A stretch of DNA of 64,000 nucleotides from Flavobacterium potami (GCF_020026915.1 NZ_JAINUY010000005.1:186001-250000), one strand, 5' to 3'; shown: positions 7,597 to 15,557, numbered from the stretch's first letter. Made by a program: numbers and translations. Notes: generated by a model not told the origin, from the sequence alone.

Positions 7597-7777
7597 TGAA
7601 AATCAAGAATTTAATTACAAAATTCGTTAAAAATGTGTTTTTTCACGACAAAAATCATCTTACAAAAATAACACGAGTAAAAAACCTACAAAAACAATCG
7701 TTTTCTCTCTGTATTTCGCTTGACAAATCAGTTTATCAAAGAACTTTTTTCTTTATTTTTCTATTTTATGAGAAAAT

Positions 7778-8866
7778 CTACAACCAAACTGCTTCTTTAT
7801 TTCTAATTTTTTCCGCAATTTTTAAAATATCAGTTATAATTCCTCTCGAAATTGCTTGTTTGCAAGGTGGGGCACTTTGAATAACAATAGGAACATTGGC
7901 GTACGATTTCGTATAAATTTCAAAAATAGTATCCGAACCCTTTAATTGTCCAATTGCTGAATCTGTTGGTTCCGAAATTAATTTTACTTCTAAAATTCCT
8001 TTCTCAACATCAAATTCACCAACATATCGCAATACATGATTATCTGCTTGTGTGATTTTAGCAATTTTAAAAGATTTATCGACCTCATCTTTATTGAGTA
8101 CGCCGTTCTTTTCTAAATGTTGCTCAGTAATAAATGGTTTTACTTTTATGTCTGAAAACTCAAAATCTTTTCCTATTTCTCTAGCAAGTATCAAAAGTTT
8201 TCTGGCAGTATCATTTCCTGATAAATCTTCTTTAAAAGTGGATTTCATCAAACCTCGAAGACTCGCGTCCTTCAAAACAGAAGAAAATGAAACATCTTCC
8301 GATGAAAATCGATTGAAAACATAACTCAGATTATCGGAGAAAACACCGCGTATTTTGGTGATTTTTTCTCCAGAATAATACAAATCTCTTAAAGTCTGCA
8401 AAACCGGAATTCCAGTATCTACCGATGTTTCATACAGAAACTCTTTATCGTACTTTTTAAGATTTTCTCGAAGTTCTTTATACAAATCAATCGGGAGCGT
8501 ATTGGCTTTTTTGTTTACCGCAACAATATTGAATCCGTTTTCTATTAAGGTGTTATAATGTTTTACCAATTCGTCACTAGCTGTGGCATCTACCGCAATC
8601 AGGTTTTCAAATTCATTTTCTTTGGCAAATTCAATAATATCTTTCACTTTAAAAGGAACTGCCAATTGTAGAAAATTAGTTTCCCAAGAATAACCTACTC
8701 CTTCTTTTTCAAAAAAAGCAACCGTCGAATTGGTAATAATCGGAAAATGAAAATCGACATTTTTGCTTTCCAGAAAAAATTCTTGACTTTCAATAATCTG
8801 ATTGATCAAAGTACTTCCGATATTTCCAATTCCGAAAAGAATGATGTTTATTTTAAGCTTTGACAT
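7778..8866 (-). CDS. Divergent homoserine-dehydrogenase-like protein, catalytic motifs degraded
   Basis: A 362-aa paralogue of the homoserine-dehydrogenase half of ThrA (3165-5579). The NAD(P) Rossmann motif FGIGNIGS (11-18) and the lysine region AVNKKANTL are kept, as is EDLSGNDTARKL. Several motifs intact in ThrA are changed: YETNVGAG becomes YETSVDTG (145-152), FSGTLSY becomes FSDNLSY, GYTEPDPREDL becomes GLMKSTFKEDL (205-215) and the C-terminal GAGAG becomes SAPPC (331-335). It may be a regulatory or inactive paralogue. An upstream 29-codon extension of the frame comes from a palindromic repeat, so I use the ATG at 8866. It follows metY, probably in one operon. Confidence 0.75.
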   Translation of the reverse strand: MSKLKINIILFGIGNIGSTLINQIIESQEFFLESKNVDFHFPIITNSTVAFFEKEGVGYSWETNFLQLAVPFKVKDIIEFAKENEFENLIAVDATASDELVKHYNTLIENGFNIVAVNKKANTLPIDLYKELRENLKKYDKEFLYETSVDTGIPVLQTLRDLYYSGEKITKIRGVFSDNLSYVFNRFSSEDVSFSSVLKDASLRGLMKSTFKEDLSGNDTARKLLILAREIGKDFEFSDIKVKPFITEQHLEKNGVLNKDEVDKSFKIAKITQADNHVLRYVGEFDVEKGILEVKLISEPTDSAIGQLKGSDTIFEIYTKSYANVPIVIQSAPPCKQAISRGIITDILKIAEKIRNKEAVWL

Positions 8867-8890
8867 AATTTCTATCATTTTAGTTTTTAA

Positions 8891-8926
8891 CCACATTGAG
8901 ACGCACTGCAGTGCGCCTCTACATGG
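8891..8926. repeat. Palindromic REP-like element
   Basis: The perfect palindrome CGCACTGCAGTGCG (8902-8915) extends with mismatches to GAG/CTC and CCA/TGG on either side. It is G+C-rich compared with its surroundings and lies between metY and the HSD-like gene. Similar GACGCACTGCAGTGCGTC palindromes are dispersed in other genomes, so it is probably a mobile or REP-type repeat. Confidence 0.65.
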
Positions 8927-9016
8927 TTTAATTTTTATAATGATGCTTTTCATAAAAAATTACCTTTAGCAAAACCACTCGCTAAAGGCAATTTTTCAAA
9001 CAAAAAACAAAAAAAC

Positions 9017-10321
9017 CTAATTTTTATTGATACTGTATTGTGAAAGTTTAACGCTTTCAAAAACAGCTTCTAGATCTGCAATCAAATCTTCAATATCTTC
9101 AATTCCGACAGAAAGTCGAATCAAGTCTTTTGAAACTCCAGTTTCTAATTGTTCTTCTTCCGTCAATTGTTGGTGTGTTGTACTTGACGGATGAATAATC
9201 AATGATTTTGTATCACCAATATTGGCCAATAATGAGAATAGTTTTGTTTCATCAACTACTTTTTTCGCCGCATCAAAACCACCTTTTAATCCGAATGTGA
9301 TGACGCCACTTTGACCTTGCGGCAAATATTCTTTAGCCAAATCATTGTATTTACTCGACTTCAAACCTGGATAATTTACCCAAACTACCTCATCCTGTTT
9401 CTCTAACCATTCGGCCAGAGCCAAAGCATTTTCACTATGTTTCTTAATTCGAATTGGAAGCGTTTCTAAACCTTGAATGATCTGAAAAGCATTAAACGGA
9501 CTCAAAGCTGAACCAAAATCACGTAAACCTTCAATTCGTGCTTTTGCAATAAAAGCCGCATTTCCTAAAGCTTCATGATATACTAATCCGTGGTATCCTG
9601 CAGATGGTTCGGTAAATTCTGGGAATTTTCCGTTTGCCCAATCAAAGTTTCCAGCATCAATGATAACGCCTCCTAACGAAGTTCCGTTTCCTGCGATATA
9701 TTTAGTTAAGGAGTGAATTACAATATCGGCGCCATATTTAATTGGGTTTAATAAATAAGGGGTCGCAACTGTATTGTCTACTATAAATGGCACTTTGAAT
9801 GCTTTGGCTTCTGCCGAAATTCCTTTTAGATCCAATACATCTAGTTTCGGATTTCCAAGAGATTCAACAAAGAAAGCTCGTGTATTTTCTTTTGCTGCTT
9901 TAGTAAAATTTTCAGGTTTTGAAGGATCAACGAAAGTGGTTGTGATTCCTAATCGTGGTAAAGTTACTTTTAAAAGATTATAAGTTCCTCCATATAAACT
10001 ATTTGAAGCCACGATGTGATCACCGGCTCTTAGCAAAGTTAATAAGGATGTAGAAATTGCCGATGCTCCTGAAGCCGTTACAACCGCTCCGATTCCGCCT
10101 TCAAGCGCTGCCAGTCGTTGTTCTAAAACATCGTTTGTTGGGTTATTTAATCTCGTGTAAATGAATCCTGCTTCAGCAAGACCAAATAAATTGGCTGCAT
10201 GATCGGCATTATTAAATACATAAGAAGAAGTTTGATAAATTGGCACTGCTCTTGTTCCTGCATTTTTAGTAACATCGTGTCCTGCGTGTAGTGCGTTGGT
10301 TGCAAATTTTTGTGTACTCAT
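9017..10321 (-). CDS. metY: O-acetylhomoserine sulfhydrylase, MetY-type
   Basis: A 434-aa PLP enzyme that makes homocysteine (or methionine from methanethiol) from O-acetylhomoserine and sulfide. The PLP lysine is Lys207 in IHSLTKYIAGNGTSLGG; the substrate loop YTRLNNPTND is at 55-64. Its length and the IAGNG motif fit MetY and separate it from the shorter MetZ-like enzyme at 1324-2496. It follows the 60-aa small protein by 72 bp with no terminator, so both depend on read-through of attenuator B. The HSD-like gene follows. Confidence 0.92.
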   Translation of the reverse strand: MSTQKFATNALHAGHDVTKNAGTRAVPIYQTSSYVFNNADHAANLFGLAEAGFIYTRLNNPTNDVLEQRLAALEGGIGAVVTASGASAISTSLLTLLRAGDHIVASNSLYGGTYNLLKVTLPRLGITTTFVDPSKPENFTKAAKENTRAFFVESLGNPKLDVLDLKGISAEAKAFKVPFIVDNTVATPYLLNPIKYGADIVIHSLTKYIAGNGTSLGGVIIDAGNFDWANGKFPEFTEPSAGYHGLVYHEALGNAAFIAKARIEGLRDFGSALSPFNAFQIIQGLETLPIRIKKHSENALALAEWLEKQDEVVWVNYPGLKSSKYNDLAKEYLPQGQSGVITFGLKGGFDAAKKVVDETKLFSLLANIGDTKSLIIHPSSTTHQQLTEEEQLETGVSKDLIRLSVGIEDIEDLIADLEAVFESVKLSQYSINKN

Positions 10322-10393
10322 GATTTCTTAGTTTTTTAAATATTGTTAATACGTTATATATTGTAATGTGATTTTTAAAATTGGGATTTAGAT

Positions 10394-10576
10394 TTAAGCG
10401 AAAAATTCTTCTGCCTCTTCTAGTTCATACATTTGAAACAACAATGATTTTTGATTTGCCTTTTGCTCTTCGTTAATTCTTAAAACCTCTCTTGCGATTT
10501 CTTCTGATGTAGTATTATTTTTTTGAGAATCGTTTCTCAGTAAATATTCTATTGCGATTGAATTTAATGTTTTCAT
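10394..10576 (-). CDS. Small protein of a TLN/SLLF-MY family upstream of metY
   Basis: A 60-aa hydrophilic, acidic protein without signal peptide or membrane segment. It is related to the 67-aa protein at 6941-7144: shared M-x-TLN start and shared C-terminal block, here KSLLFQMYELEEAEE. It lies between attenuator terminator B and metY, with no terminator before metY, so it belongs to the metY transcript. I do not recognise the family. The repeated placement next to methionine genes suggests a role in their control or in modulating an enzyme, but nothing in the sequence proves it. Confidence 0.65.
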   Translation of the reverse strand: MKTLNSIAIEYLLRNDSQKNNTTSEEIAREVLRINEEQKANQKSLLFQMYELEEAEEFFA

Positions 10577-10606
10577 AATTTTTAATTTTAAATGATTTGG
10601 AAATAA

Positions 10607-10641
10607 AAAAGCCCTTTCGGATGGCGACCAAAAGGGCTTAT
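10607..10641 (-). terminator. Attenuator terminator B
   Basis: Stem AAGCCCTTT (10609-10617) with AAAGGGCTT (10631-10639), followed on the minus strand by TTTTTTATTTC. Part of its 5' arm (10628-10634) can pair with CCAAAAG at the end of leader B (10673-10679). Confidence 0.82.
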
Positions 10642-10669
10642 AGTTTAACTATAACAAAGATTGTATCTT

Positions 10670-10750
10670 TCACTTTTGGCAACAGCAGTGCGGGATGCAC
10701 ATTGGCATCATCTTACAACACATCATATTTCTTTTTGCTATTGCTTTCAT
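10670..10750 (-). CDS. Leader peptide B (26 aa, Met/Cys-rich)
   Basis: A 26-codon ORF with seven Met and six Cys codons; its core reads NMMCCKMMPMCIPHCCCQK. Such a composition is very hard to explain except as a sensor of Met and Cys supply. It starts 46 bp downstream of a promoter-like pair (10796-10826). The last sense codons contain CCAAAAG, complementary to CTTTTGG of terminator B. It lies upstream of the small protein, metY and the HSD-like gene. The NMM-x-CKM motif is shared with leader A. Confidence 0.75.
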   Translation of the reverse strand: MKAIAKRNMMCCKMMPMCIPHCCCQK

Positions 10751-10795
10751 TTTATTAAACTTATTATTTTTTTAAACTCGACTATTTCTATAGAG

Positions 10796-10826
10796 TAAAA
10801 GTAGTAAATATTATTTAACCACCAAA
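10796..10826 (-). promoter_or_regulatory. Promoter of leader B-metY unit
   Basis: Minus strand: TTTG (10823-10826), 19 bp, then TACTTTTA (10796-10803), one mismatch from TAnnTTTG. The spacing is right for a Bacteroidota promoter. Confidence 0.55.
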
Positions 10827-10865
10827 TTAAAAATGGAAAATTTGTATTATTTTTTTCAAAATTTT

Positions 10866-10896
10866 CTTTCAAGCCTTTATTTTAAAGACTTGAAAG
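10866..10896 (-). terminator. Hairpin after TonB receptor gene
   Basis: Arms CTTTCAAG and CTTGAAAG with further inner pairing (one mismatch) form a long hairpin just after the receptor stop codon. The following T-run is short, so it may be a weak terminator or mRNA-stabilising hairpin. Confidence 0.55.
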
Positions 10897-10907
10897 AAAC
10901 TATTTTA

Positions 10908-13754
10908 TTAGAATTTAAAGCTCAAACGTGCAAATCCGAATCTTCCATTCAATCCAAATTGAGAAACCGCTCTTGAATAAGCAAACTGATTGGCATTACT
11001 TAAATCTGTACTTGGTGCTGGAGATAAAGTTGGAGTTGTATTTGTAAATGCTGGAGTCGAAGGATTATTTCTATCCGGATAAACATCTCCTATATTATTA
11101 AAGCCAACTGTTGCTCTGAAATGCTCGTTGATTTGATATCCAAAAGATAAATCGGTAACCAATTTGGCACTGTATTCTGGATGTTCGTACACAGAAGAGA
11201 ATCCGTCTAGATTAACATCTGTCGCTCCTGGATCTGTAACTTTTCCGAAATAGCTATTTCTTAAATAAATATCCAATTTTTTAATACTGAAAGTCGTCAT
11301 TAAGTTAGCTTTCAATTTCGGAATTGCTTCTTCTAAATACACTCGGCTTGATTCTGGAAAAAACGAATAAATATAAGGATCTCCACCAGCATCAATAATA
11401 GATTGCGGCACATTCAAATCACCCACTCTTTTGGTTTCATTGTAGCTTAAAGCGAAGTCATTTCTGATTACAAAATCCTGAATTACATCGTACTTTTGAG
11501 AAATTACCAAATCAATTCCTTTGGTTTCAGAATCAATTCCGTTTGTCCAGAAAGAAGCTCTTTCTACGCCTTTCAAATCAAATGCTTCTTGAAATAAAGT
11601 CAACGCTTGCGCTTGTTCTGGTGAAGTCGCCGCTCCGATTTGTGCATCAGTTGGTCTAGAATATTGTCCAGACAATACAATTCTGTCGTTGATTCTTGTA
11701 AAATAAGCATCTGTTGCAATCGTTATGTTCGCTTCAGGAATCTTGAATGTAAATCCGGTACTAATACTTTTTGATTTTTCTGGTTTTAAGCTTTCAATTC
11801 CGATACTTTTTGCAGCTTGCGAATCATTAGTAAAATAACCCACTTGGTAAGGCGAGCCATTTATAAACTGAGTTGAACTTGCTTCAAAATATCTTTGTTG
11901 TAAAGACGGCGCTCTAAAACCTGTTTGACCAGAAATTCTCCAGTTGATATTGTCTGTTAATTTTAAAAGAGAAGCTAATTTGAAAGTAACGGTATTTCCA
12001 AAATCTGAATAGTTTTCATAACGTGCCGCTCCATTTACCAACCATTTTTCTGTCACATTCAATTCTAAATCAACGTAAGCAGCACCACTTTTTCTGTCTT
12101 TTTCTTTTGCATCTGAAGGCTGGAATCCAGAAAATCCTTGCGCTCCTGCTCCTCTTTTATTTCCGAAAAAGTCGGTTACGATTAATGGTGAAGTGCTTGG
12201 AAGGACTCCAGAAACGAAATCTCCGTTTACATCATATAATCCGTAAGAAGCTTGTTCTCCCGCTTTAATTTGATAATTTTCGTATCTGAATTCACCTCCA
12301 AAAGCCACATTCAATCCAGAAAGAATATCCAGTTTTTTACTGAAATCTAAATTGGTTGTACTTTGTAAAAATGAAACTTTCCCTGCATCAAAACTAAAAG
12401 GAGAATTGGTTCCTAAAGTTGCATTGATCGTATTATTGACATCATAATTAAAAGAGTTTGTTCCTAAAGTTGAACTCAAATCGGTATCAAATCCGAACAA
12501 TTCTGTTGTAACTCCAACTGCCGCAGAAGCATCTAAAATTTTAGATTCTATTTCTGGTAAAAATCCGTTTTCATACACTTGCGTAAAAGTTCCAGAACCA
12601 TTTGGCAATCTGTTGAAAGCATACGATTGACCGTTTCTATAAGATATTCCACCAAAAGAATATAAAGAAGTGTTTTCTGTTAAAGGATATTTGGCATTAT
12701 AATACGCTTGTCCAGAAGCCAATTCTGATTGTCCGACACTCATATTATAATCACTTCTCTGTTGTCCTCTATAAGCCAATTCATTATTCGTTACATCAAA
12801 ATTCAAAGCCGTCTGCATTTGGGCAATTGTTGTTGCAGACGAAATTGCATTTTGCTGTGCTGTTGTAAAATAACTTACTTGCGGCGCATATTGTTTTAAT
12901 GAAGACAAAATTTGCGCAGAGTTTGAAGTAGAATTAATATTACTGAATAACGAATTGATTTCGACACCATTTTGTGCTGCTCTATTTTCAACCGCATTGT
13001 AGGCATTAAAAATAGCGTTACTTCTAATTCCTGCTCTACTTGTAGCTTGTCTTGTAACAGCAGTACCCGTGACGTTTAAATAACTTCCGGGTTTTCCTAA
13101 AGAAGTTCCGTAGTTTAAATCGACTTGAACGGTTTGTCCATCGGCTCCTCCTTTAAAGTTATTGGATCCAGAAGACAAGTTTGTTCCGTATTGAATTCCA
13201 CCCGTTAAATAATTAGCATTCTTTTTCAATACAATATTAATAACTCCAGCAATCGCATCAGAACCGTATTGTGCCGCTGCTCCATCTCTTAAAACCTCAA
13301 TTCTTTCGATTGCAAAAGACGGAATGGCATTTAAATCTGTTCCAACAGAACCTCTCCCTGGCGATCCATTAATGTTTACCAAAGCACTAGTATGTCTTCT
13401 TTTTCCATTTACTAAAATCAAAACCTGATCTGGTCCTAATCCTCTTAATTGTGCAGGATCAACGTGGTCTGTTGCATCTGCTGTAGATGTTGCATTACTG
13501 GTAAACGAAGGCGCGACATAATTTAAAATCTGCGTAACGCTCGTTTGCGGCGCCCCTTTTGTGATTTCAGATACATTAAAAACATCAACCGGAACCGGCA
13601 CATCTGTTTTTACTCTGTTTTTACTTCTTGATCCAATAATCGTAACTTCTGATAATTCGTTATTTTTTAAACTATCTTGTTCTTTTTTATTTTCTTGGGC
13701 ATAAATCCCTGAAAATGTGAAAAGACCTAAAACGATAAGTACATTTTTCTTCAT
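10908..13754 (-). CDS. TonB-dependent outer-membrane receptor in the methionine locus
   Basis: A 948-aa receptor: signal peptide (about 1-19, ending YAQ), then an N-terminal stretch, a plug domain (about 50-180, including LRGLGPDQVLILVNGKRRH, RIEVLRDGAAAQYGSDAIAG), and a beta-barrel ending in phenylalanine (LSFKF). It lacks the N-terminal CarboxypepD_reg domain of SusC-type receptors. It imports an unknown ligand using TonB energy. It is preceded by leader peptide A and terminator A and sits between metK and metY, so a sulfur compound or a related nutrient is a reasonable guess; this rests on context only. Confidence 0.88.
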   Translation of the reverse strand: MKKNVLIVLGLFTFSGIYAQENKKEQDSLKNNELSEVTIIGSRSKNRVKTDVPVPVDVFNVSEITKGAPQTSVTQILNYVAPSFTSNATSTADATDHVDPAQLRGLGPDQVLILVNGKRRHTSALVNINGSPGRGSVGTDLNAIPSFAIERIEVLRDGAAAQYGSDAIAGVINIVLKKNANYLTGGIQYGTNLSSGSNNFKGGADGQTVQVDLNYGTSLGKPGSYLNVTGTAVTRQATSRAGIRSNAIFNAYNAVENRAAQNGVEINSLFSNINSTSNSAQILSSLKQYAPQVSYFTTAQQNAISSATTIAQMQTALNFDVTNNELAYRGQQRSDYNMSVGQSELASGQAYYNAKYPLTENTSLYSFGGISYRNGQSYAFNRLPNGSGTFTQVYENGFLPEIESKILDASAAVGVTTELFGFDTDLSSTLGTNSFNYDVNNTINATLGTNSPFSFDAGKVSFLQSTTNLDFSKKLDILSGLNVAFGGEFRYENYQIKAGEQASYGLYDVNGDFVSGVLPSTSPLIVTDFFGNKRGAGAQGFSGFQPSDAKEKDRKSGAAYVDLELNVTEKWLVNGAARYENYSDFGNTVTFKLASLLKLTDNINWRISGQTGFRAPSLQQRYFEASSTQFINGSPYQVGYFTNDSQAAKSIGIESLKPEKSKSISTGFTFKIPEANITIATDAYFTRINDRIVLSGQYSRPTDAQIGAATSPEQAQALTLFQEAFDLKGVERASFWTNGIDSETKGIDLVISQKYDVIQDFVIRNDFALSYNETKRVGDLNVPQSIIDAGGDPYIYSFFPESSRVYLEEAIPKLKANLMTTFSIKKLDIYLRNSYFGKVTDPGATDVNLDGFSSVYEHPEYSAKLVTDLSFGYQINEHFRATVGFNNIGDVYPDRNNPSTPAFTNTTPTLSPAPSTDLSNANQFAYSRAVSQFGLNGRFGFARLSFKF

Positions 13755-13819
13755 TTGTTTACTGATTAATTATTGTTTTTGGTTTTAATAAAAATCTTAC
13801 AGCTTTTTCTTTTTAGAAC

Positions 13820-13848
13820 AAAAAAAACCTCTGCGGTCTGCAGAGGTT
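13820..13848 (-). terminator. Attenuator terminator A
   Basis: A 9-bp perfect stem AACCTCTGC (13826-13834) with GCAGAGGTT (13840-13848) and a 5-nt loop, followed on the minus strand by TTTTTTTGTTC. The 5' arm (13840-13845) can pair with codons 18-19 of leader A (13882-13887). Confidence 0.87.
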
Positions 13849-13869
13849 CTATATATTGTTGAAAATAAA

Positions 13870-13938
13870 CTACAATAGAGTCTCTGCGGAAAATTCCGGC
13901 ATCTTACAAGACATCATATTGTTAACTGTAAATTTCAT
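13870..13938 (-). CDS. Leader peptide A (22 aa, Met-rich)
   Basis: A 22-codon ORF whose core reads NNMMSCKMPEF: Met at codons 8, 9 and 13, Cys at 11. Codons 18-19 (GCA GAG) repeat the 3' arm of terminator A and can capture its 5' arm as an antiterminator. A ribosome held at the Met/Cys run leaves these codons free; one at the stop codon covers them. It precedes the TonB receptor gene. No clear -7 box was found upstream. Confidence 0.7.
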   Translation of the reverse strand: MKFTVNNMMSCKMPEFSAETLL

Positions 13939-14082
13939 GTGTTTTTGTTGTTTTAACGAGGCAAATGTCTGAACTATTTTTGAACCAGCCAAACAAAAAT
14001 CGAAATATTTTCCAATACCCTATCAAAATACTATACTTCTGTTAAATTTCTCTGATAAAAAATAAAAAAAGTTGAACTTTAA

Positions 14083-14112
14083 TTTGCAAATCAAAATCGT
14101 TTTATACCTTTG
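14083..14112 (+). promoter_or_regulatory. metK promoter
   Basis: TTTG (14083-14086), 18 bp, then TACCTTTG (14105-14112), an exact TAnnTTTG. Transcription would begin about 14119, just at the P1 helix of the SAM-II-like element. Confidence 0.75.
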
Positions 14113-14118
14113 CACCCG

Positions 14119-14241
14119 AAACAGAGGAAAAATTTGAACTGATTGCAACCTCTTCATAATGAAATGATTCGTTATGAATGCTGAAAAATTCATTTCAGTA
14201 GTAAAAAATGCTAAAGCAGAAACTCTCCTTTAGCCCTTTTT
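14119..14241 (+). ncRNA. SAM-II-like riboswitch candidate with terminator, metK leader
   Basis: P1 can form between AGAGG (14123-14127) and CCTCT (14149-14153). The loop between them (ATTTGAACTGATTGCAA) resembles SAM-II loop 1, and the conserved GCTAAA appears downstream (14210-14215). Two extra hairpins (TTCATAA/TTATGAA and CTGAAA/TTTCAG) are inserted between these parts. GCTAAAG (14210-14216) can also pair with CTTTAGC (14228-14234), followed by CCTTTTT, forming a terminator that competes with the putative binding core. Position upstream of metK supports SAM sensing. The class is my inference from motif order. Confidence 0.55.
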
Positions 14242-14283
14242 AGCAATTATCTTCCTCAATTAATTTTAAATTTAATCATTATT

Positions 14284-15534
14284 ATGGCTTATTTATTTAC
14301 GTCAGAATCTGTTAGTGAAGGGCATCCAGACAAAGTTGCAGATCAAATTTCGGATGCACTAATTGACAACTTTTTGGCATTTGATGCTGAATCAAAAGTA
14401 GCATGTGAAACTTTAGTTACAACTGGTCAGGTAATTTTGGCTGGTGAAGTAAAATCGAATACTTATCTTGATGTGCAGCAAATTGCACGTGAAGTAATCC
14501 GTAAAATTGGATATACTAAAAGTGAATATATGTTTGAAGCGAATTCTTGTGGAATTCTTTCTGCTATTCACGAACAATCTGCAGATATTAACCAAGGTGT
14601 TGACAGAGCTAAGCCAGAAGAGCAAGGTGCTGGTGACCAAGGAATGATGTTTGGTTACGCTACAAACGAAACTGAAAACTATATGCCATTGGCATTAGAT
14701 TTATCTCATAAATTATTACAAGAATTAGCTATTTTAAGACGTGAAAACAAAGAAATCACTTATTTACGTCCAGATGCTAAATCTCAGGTTACTTTAGAAT
14801 ACAGCGACGATAACAAACCAACTCGTATTGATGCGATTGTTATCTCAACTCAACACGATGATTTTGACGAAGAAGCTACAATGTTGGCTAAAATCAAAAA
14901 AGATATTGTTGAAATCTTGATTCCTAGAATTATCGCTAAAAACCCAGAGCACGCTCATTTATTCAACGATAAAATCAACTACCATATTAACCCAACAGGT
15001 AAATTCGTTATCGGAGGACCTCACGGAGATACTGGTTTAACAGGAAGAAAAATCATTGTTGATACTTACGGTGGAAAAGGTGCTCACGGTGGTGGTGCAT
15101 TCTCTGGAAAAGATCCAAGTAAAGTAGACAGAAGTGCTGCTTATGCAACTCGTCATATCGCTAAAAACTTAGTTGCTGCTGGTGTTGCTGACGAAATCTT
15201 AGTTCAGGTTTCTTACGCAATTGGAGTTGCTGAGCCAATGGGAATCTTCATTGAAACTTACGGAACTTCTAAAGTAAACTTAACTAACGGTGAAATCGCT
15301 AAAAAAGTAGAAGCTATCTTTGATATGCGTCCTTACTTTATCGAACAACGTTTGAAATTAAGAAACCCAATCTACAGCGAAACTGCTGCTTACGGACACA
15401 TGGGACGTAAACCAGAAACTGTAACTAAAACTTTCTCTGCTCCAGGCGGAAACGAAAAAACGGTTACTGTTGAATTGTTTACATGGGAAAAACTTGATTT
15501 TGTTGACCAAGTAAAAGCTGCATTTGGATTGTAA
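14284..15534 (+). CDS. metK: S-adenosylmethionine synthetase
   Basis: A 416-aa cytoplasmic enzyme forming SAM from methionine and ATP. The N-terminal SEGHPDKVADQISDA, the central GAGDQGMMFGYA and the glycine-rich GGKGAHGGGAFSGKDPSKVDRSAAY are the family signatures and are intact. It is on the opposite strand to the methionine biosynthesis genes and has its own promoter and structured leader, consistent with control by its product. A strong bidirectional terminator follows. The length is slightly above the usual 380-400 aa, typical for Bacteroidota. Confidence 0.97.
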   Translation: MAYLFTSESVSEGHPDKVADQISDALIDNFLAFDAESKVACETLVTTGQVILAGEVKSNTYLDVQQIAREVIRKIGYTKSEYMFEANSCGILSAIHEQSADINQGVDRAKPEEQGAGDQGMMFGYATNETENYMPLALDLSHKLLQELAILRRENKEITYLRPDAKSQVTLEYSDDNKPTRIDAIVISTQHDDFDEEATMLAKIKKDIVEILIPRIIAKNPEHAHLFNDKINYHINPTGKFVIGGPHGDTGLTGRKIIVDTYGGKGAHGGGAFSGKDPSKVDRSAAYATRHIAKNLVAAGVADEILVQVSYAIGVAEPMGIFIETYGTSKVNLTNGEIAKKVEAIFDMRPYFIEQRLKLRNPIYSETAAYGHMGRKPETVTKTFSAPGGNEKTVTVELFTWEKLDFVDQVKAAFGL

Positions 15535-15557
15535 TTCAATCTGAATTTTAAATATAA

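Noticed and set aside
8867..8953. N-terminal extension of the HSD-like gene
   Set aside because: It translates the REP-like palindrome; the Rossmann motif begins right after the ATG at 8866.
13939..14040. Promoter of leader A
   Set aside because: The nearest match (GACATTTG) has two mismatches to the -7 consensus and an unclear -33; not strong enough to annotate.
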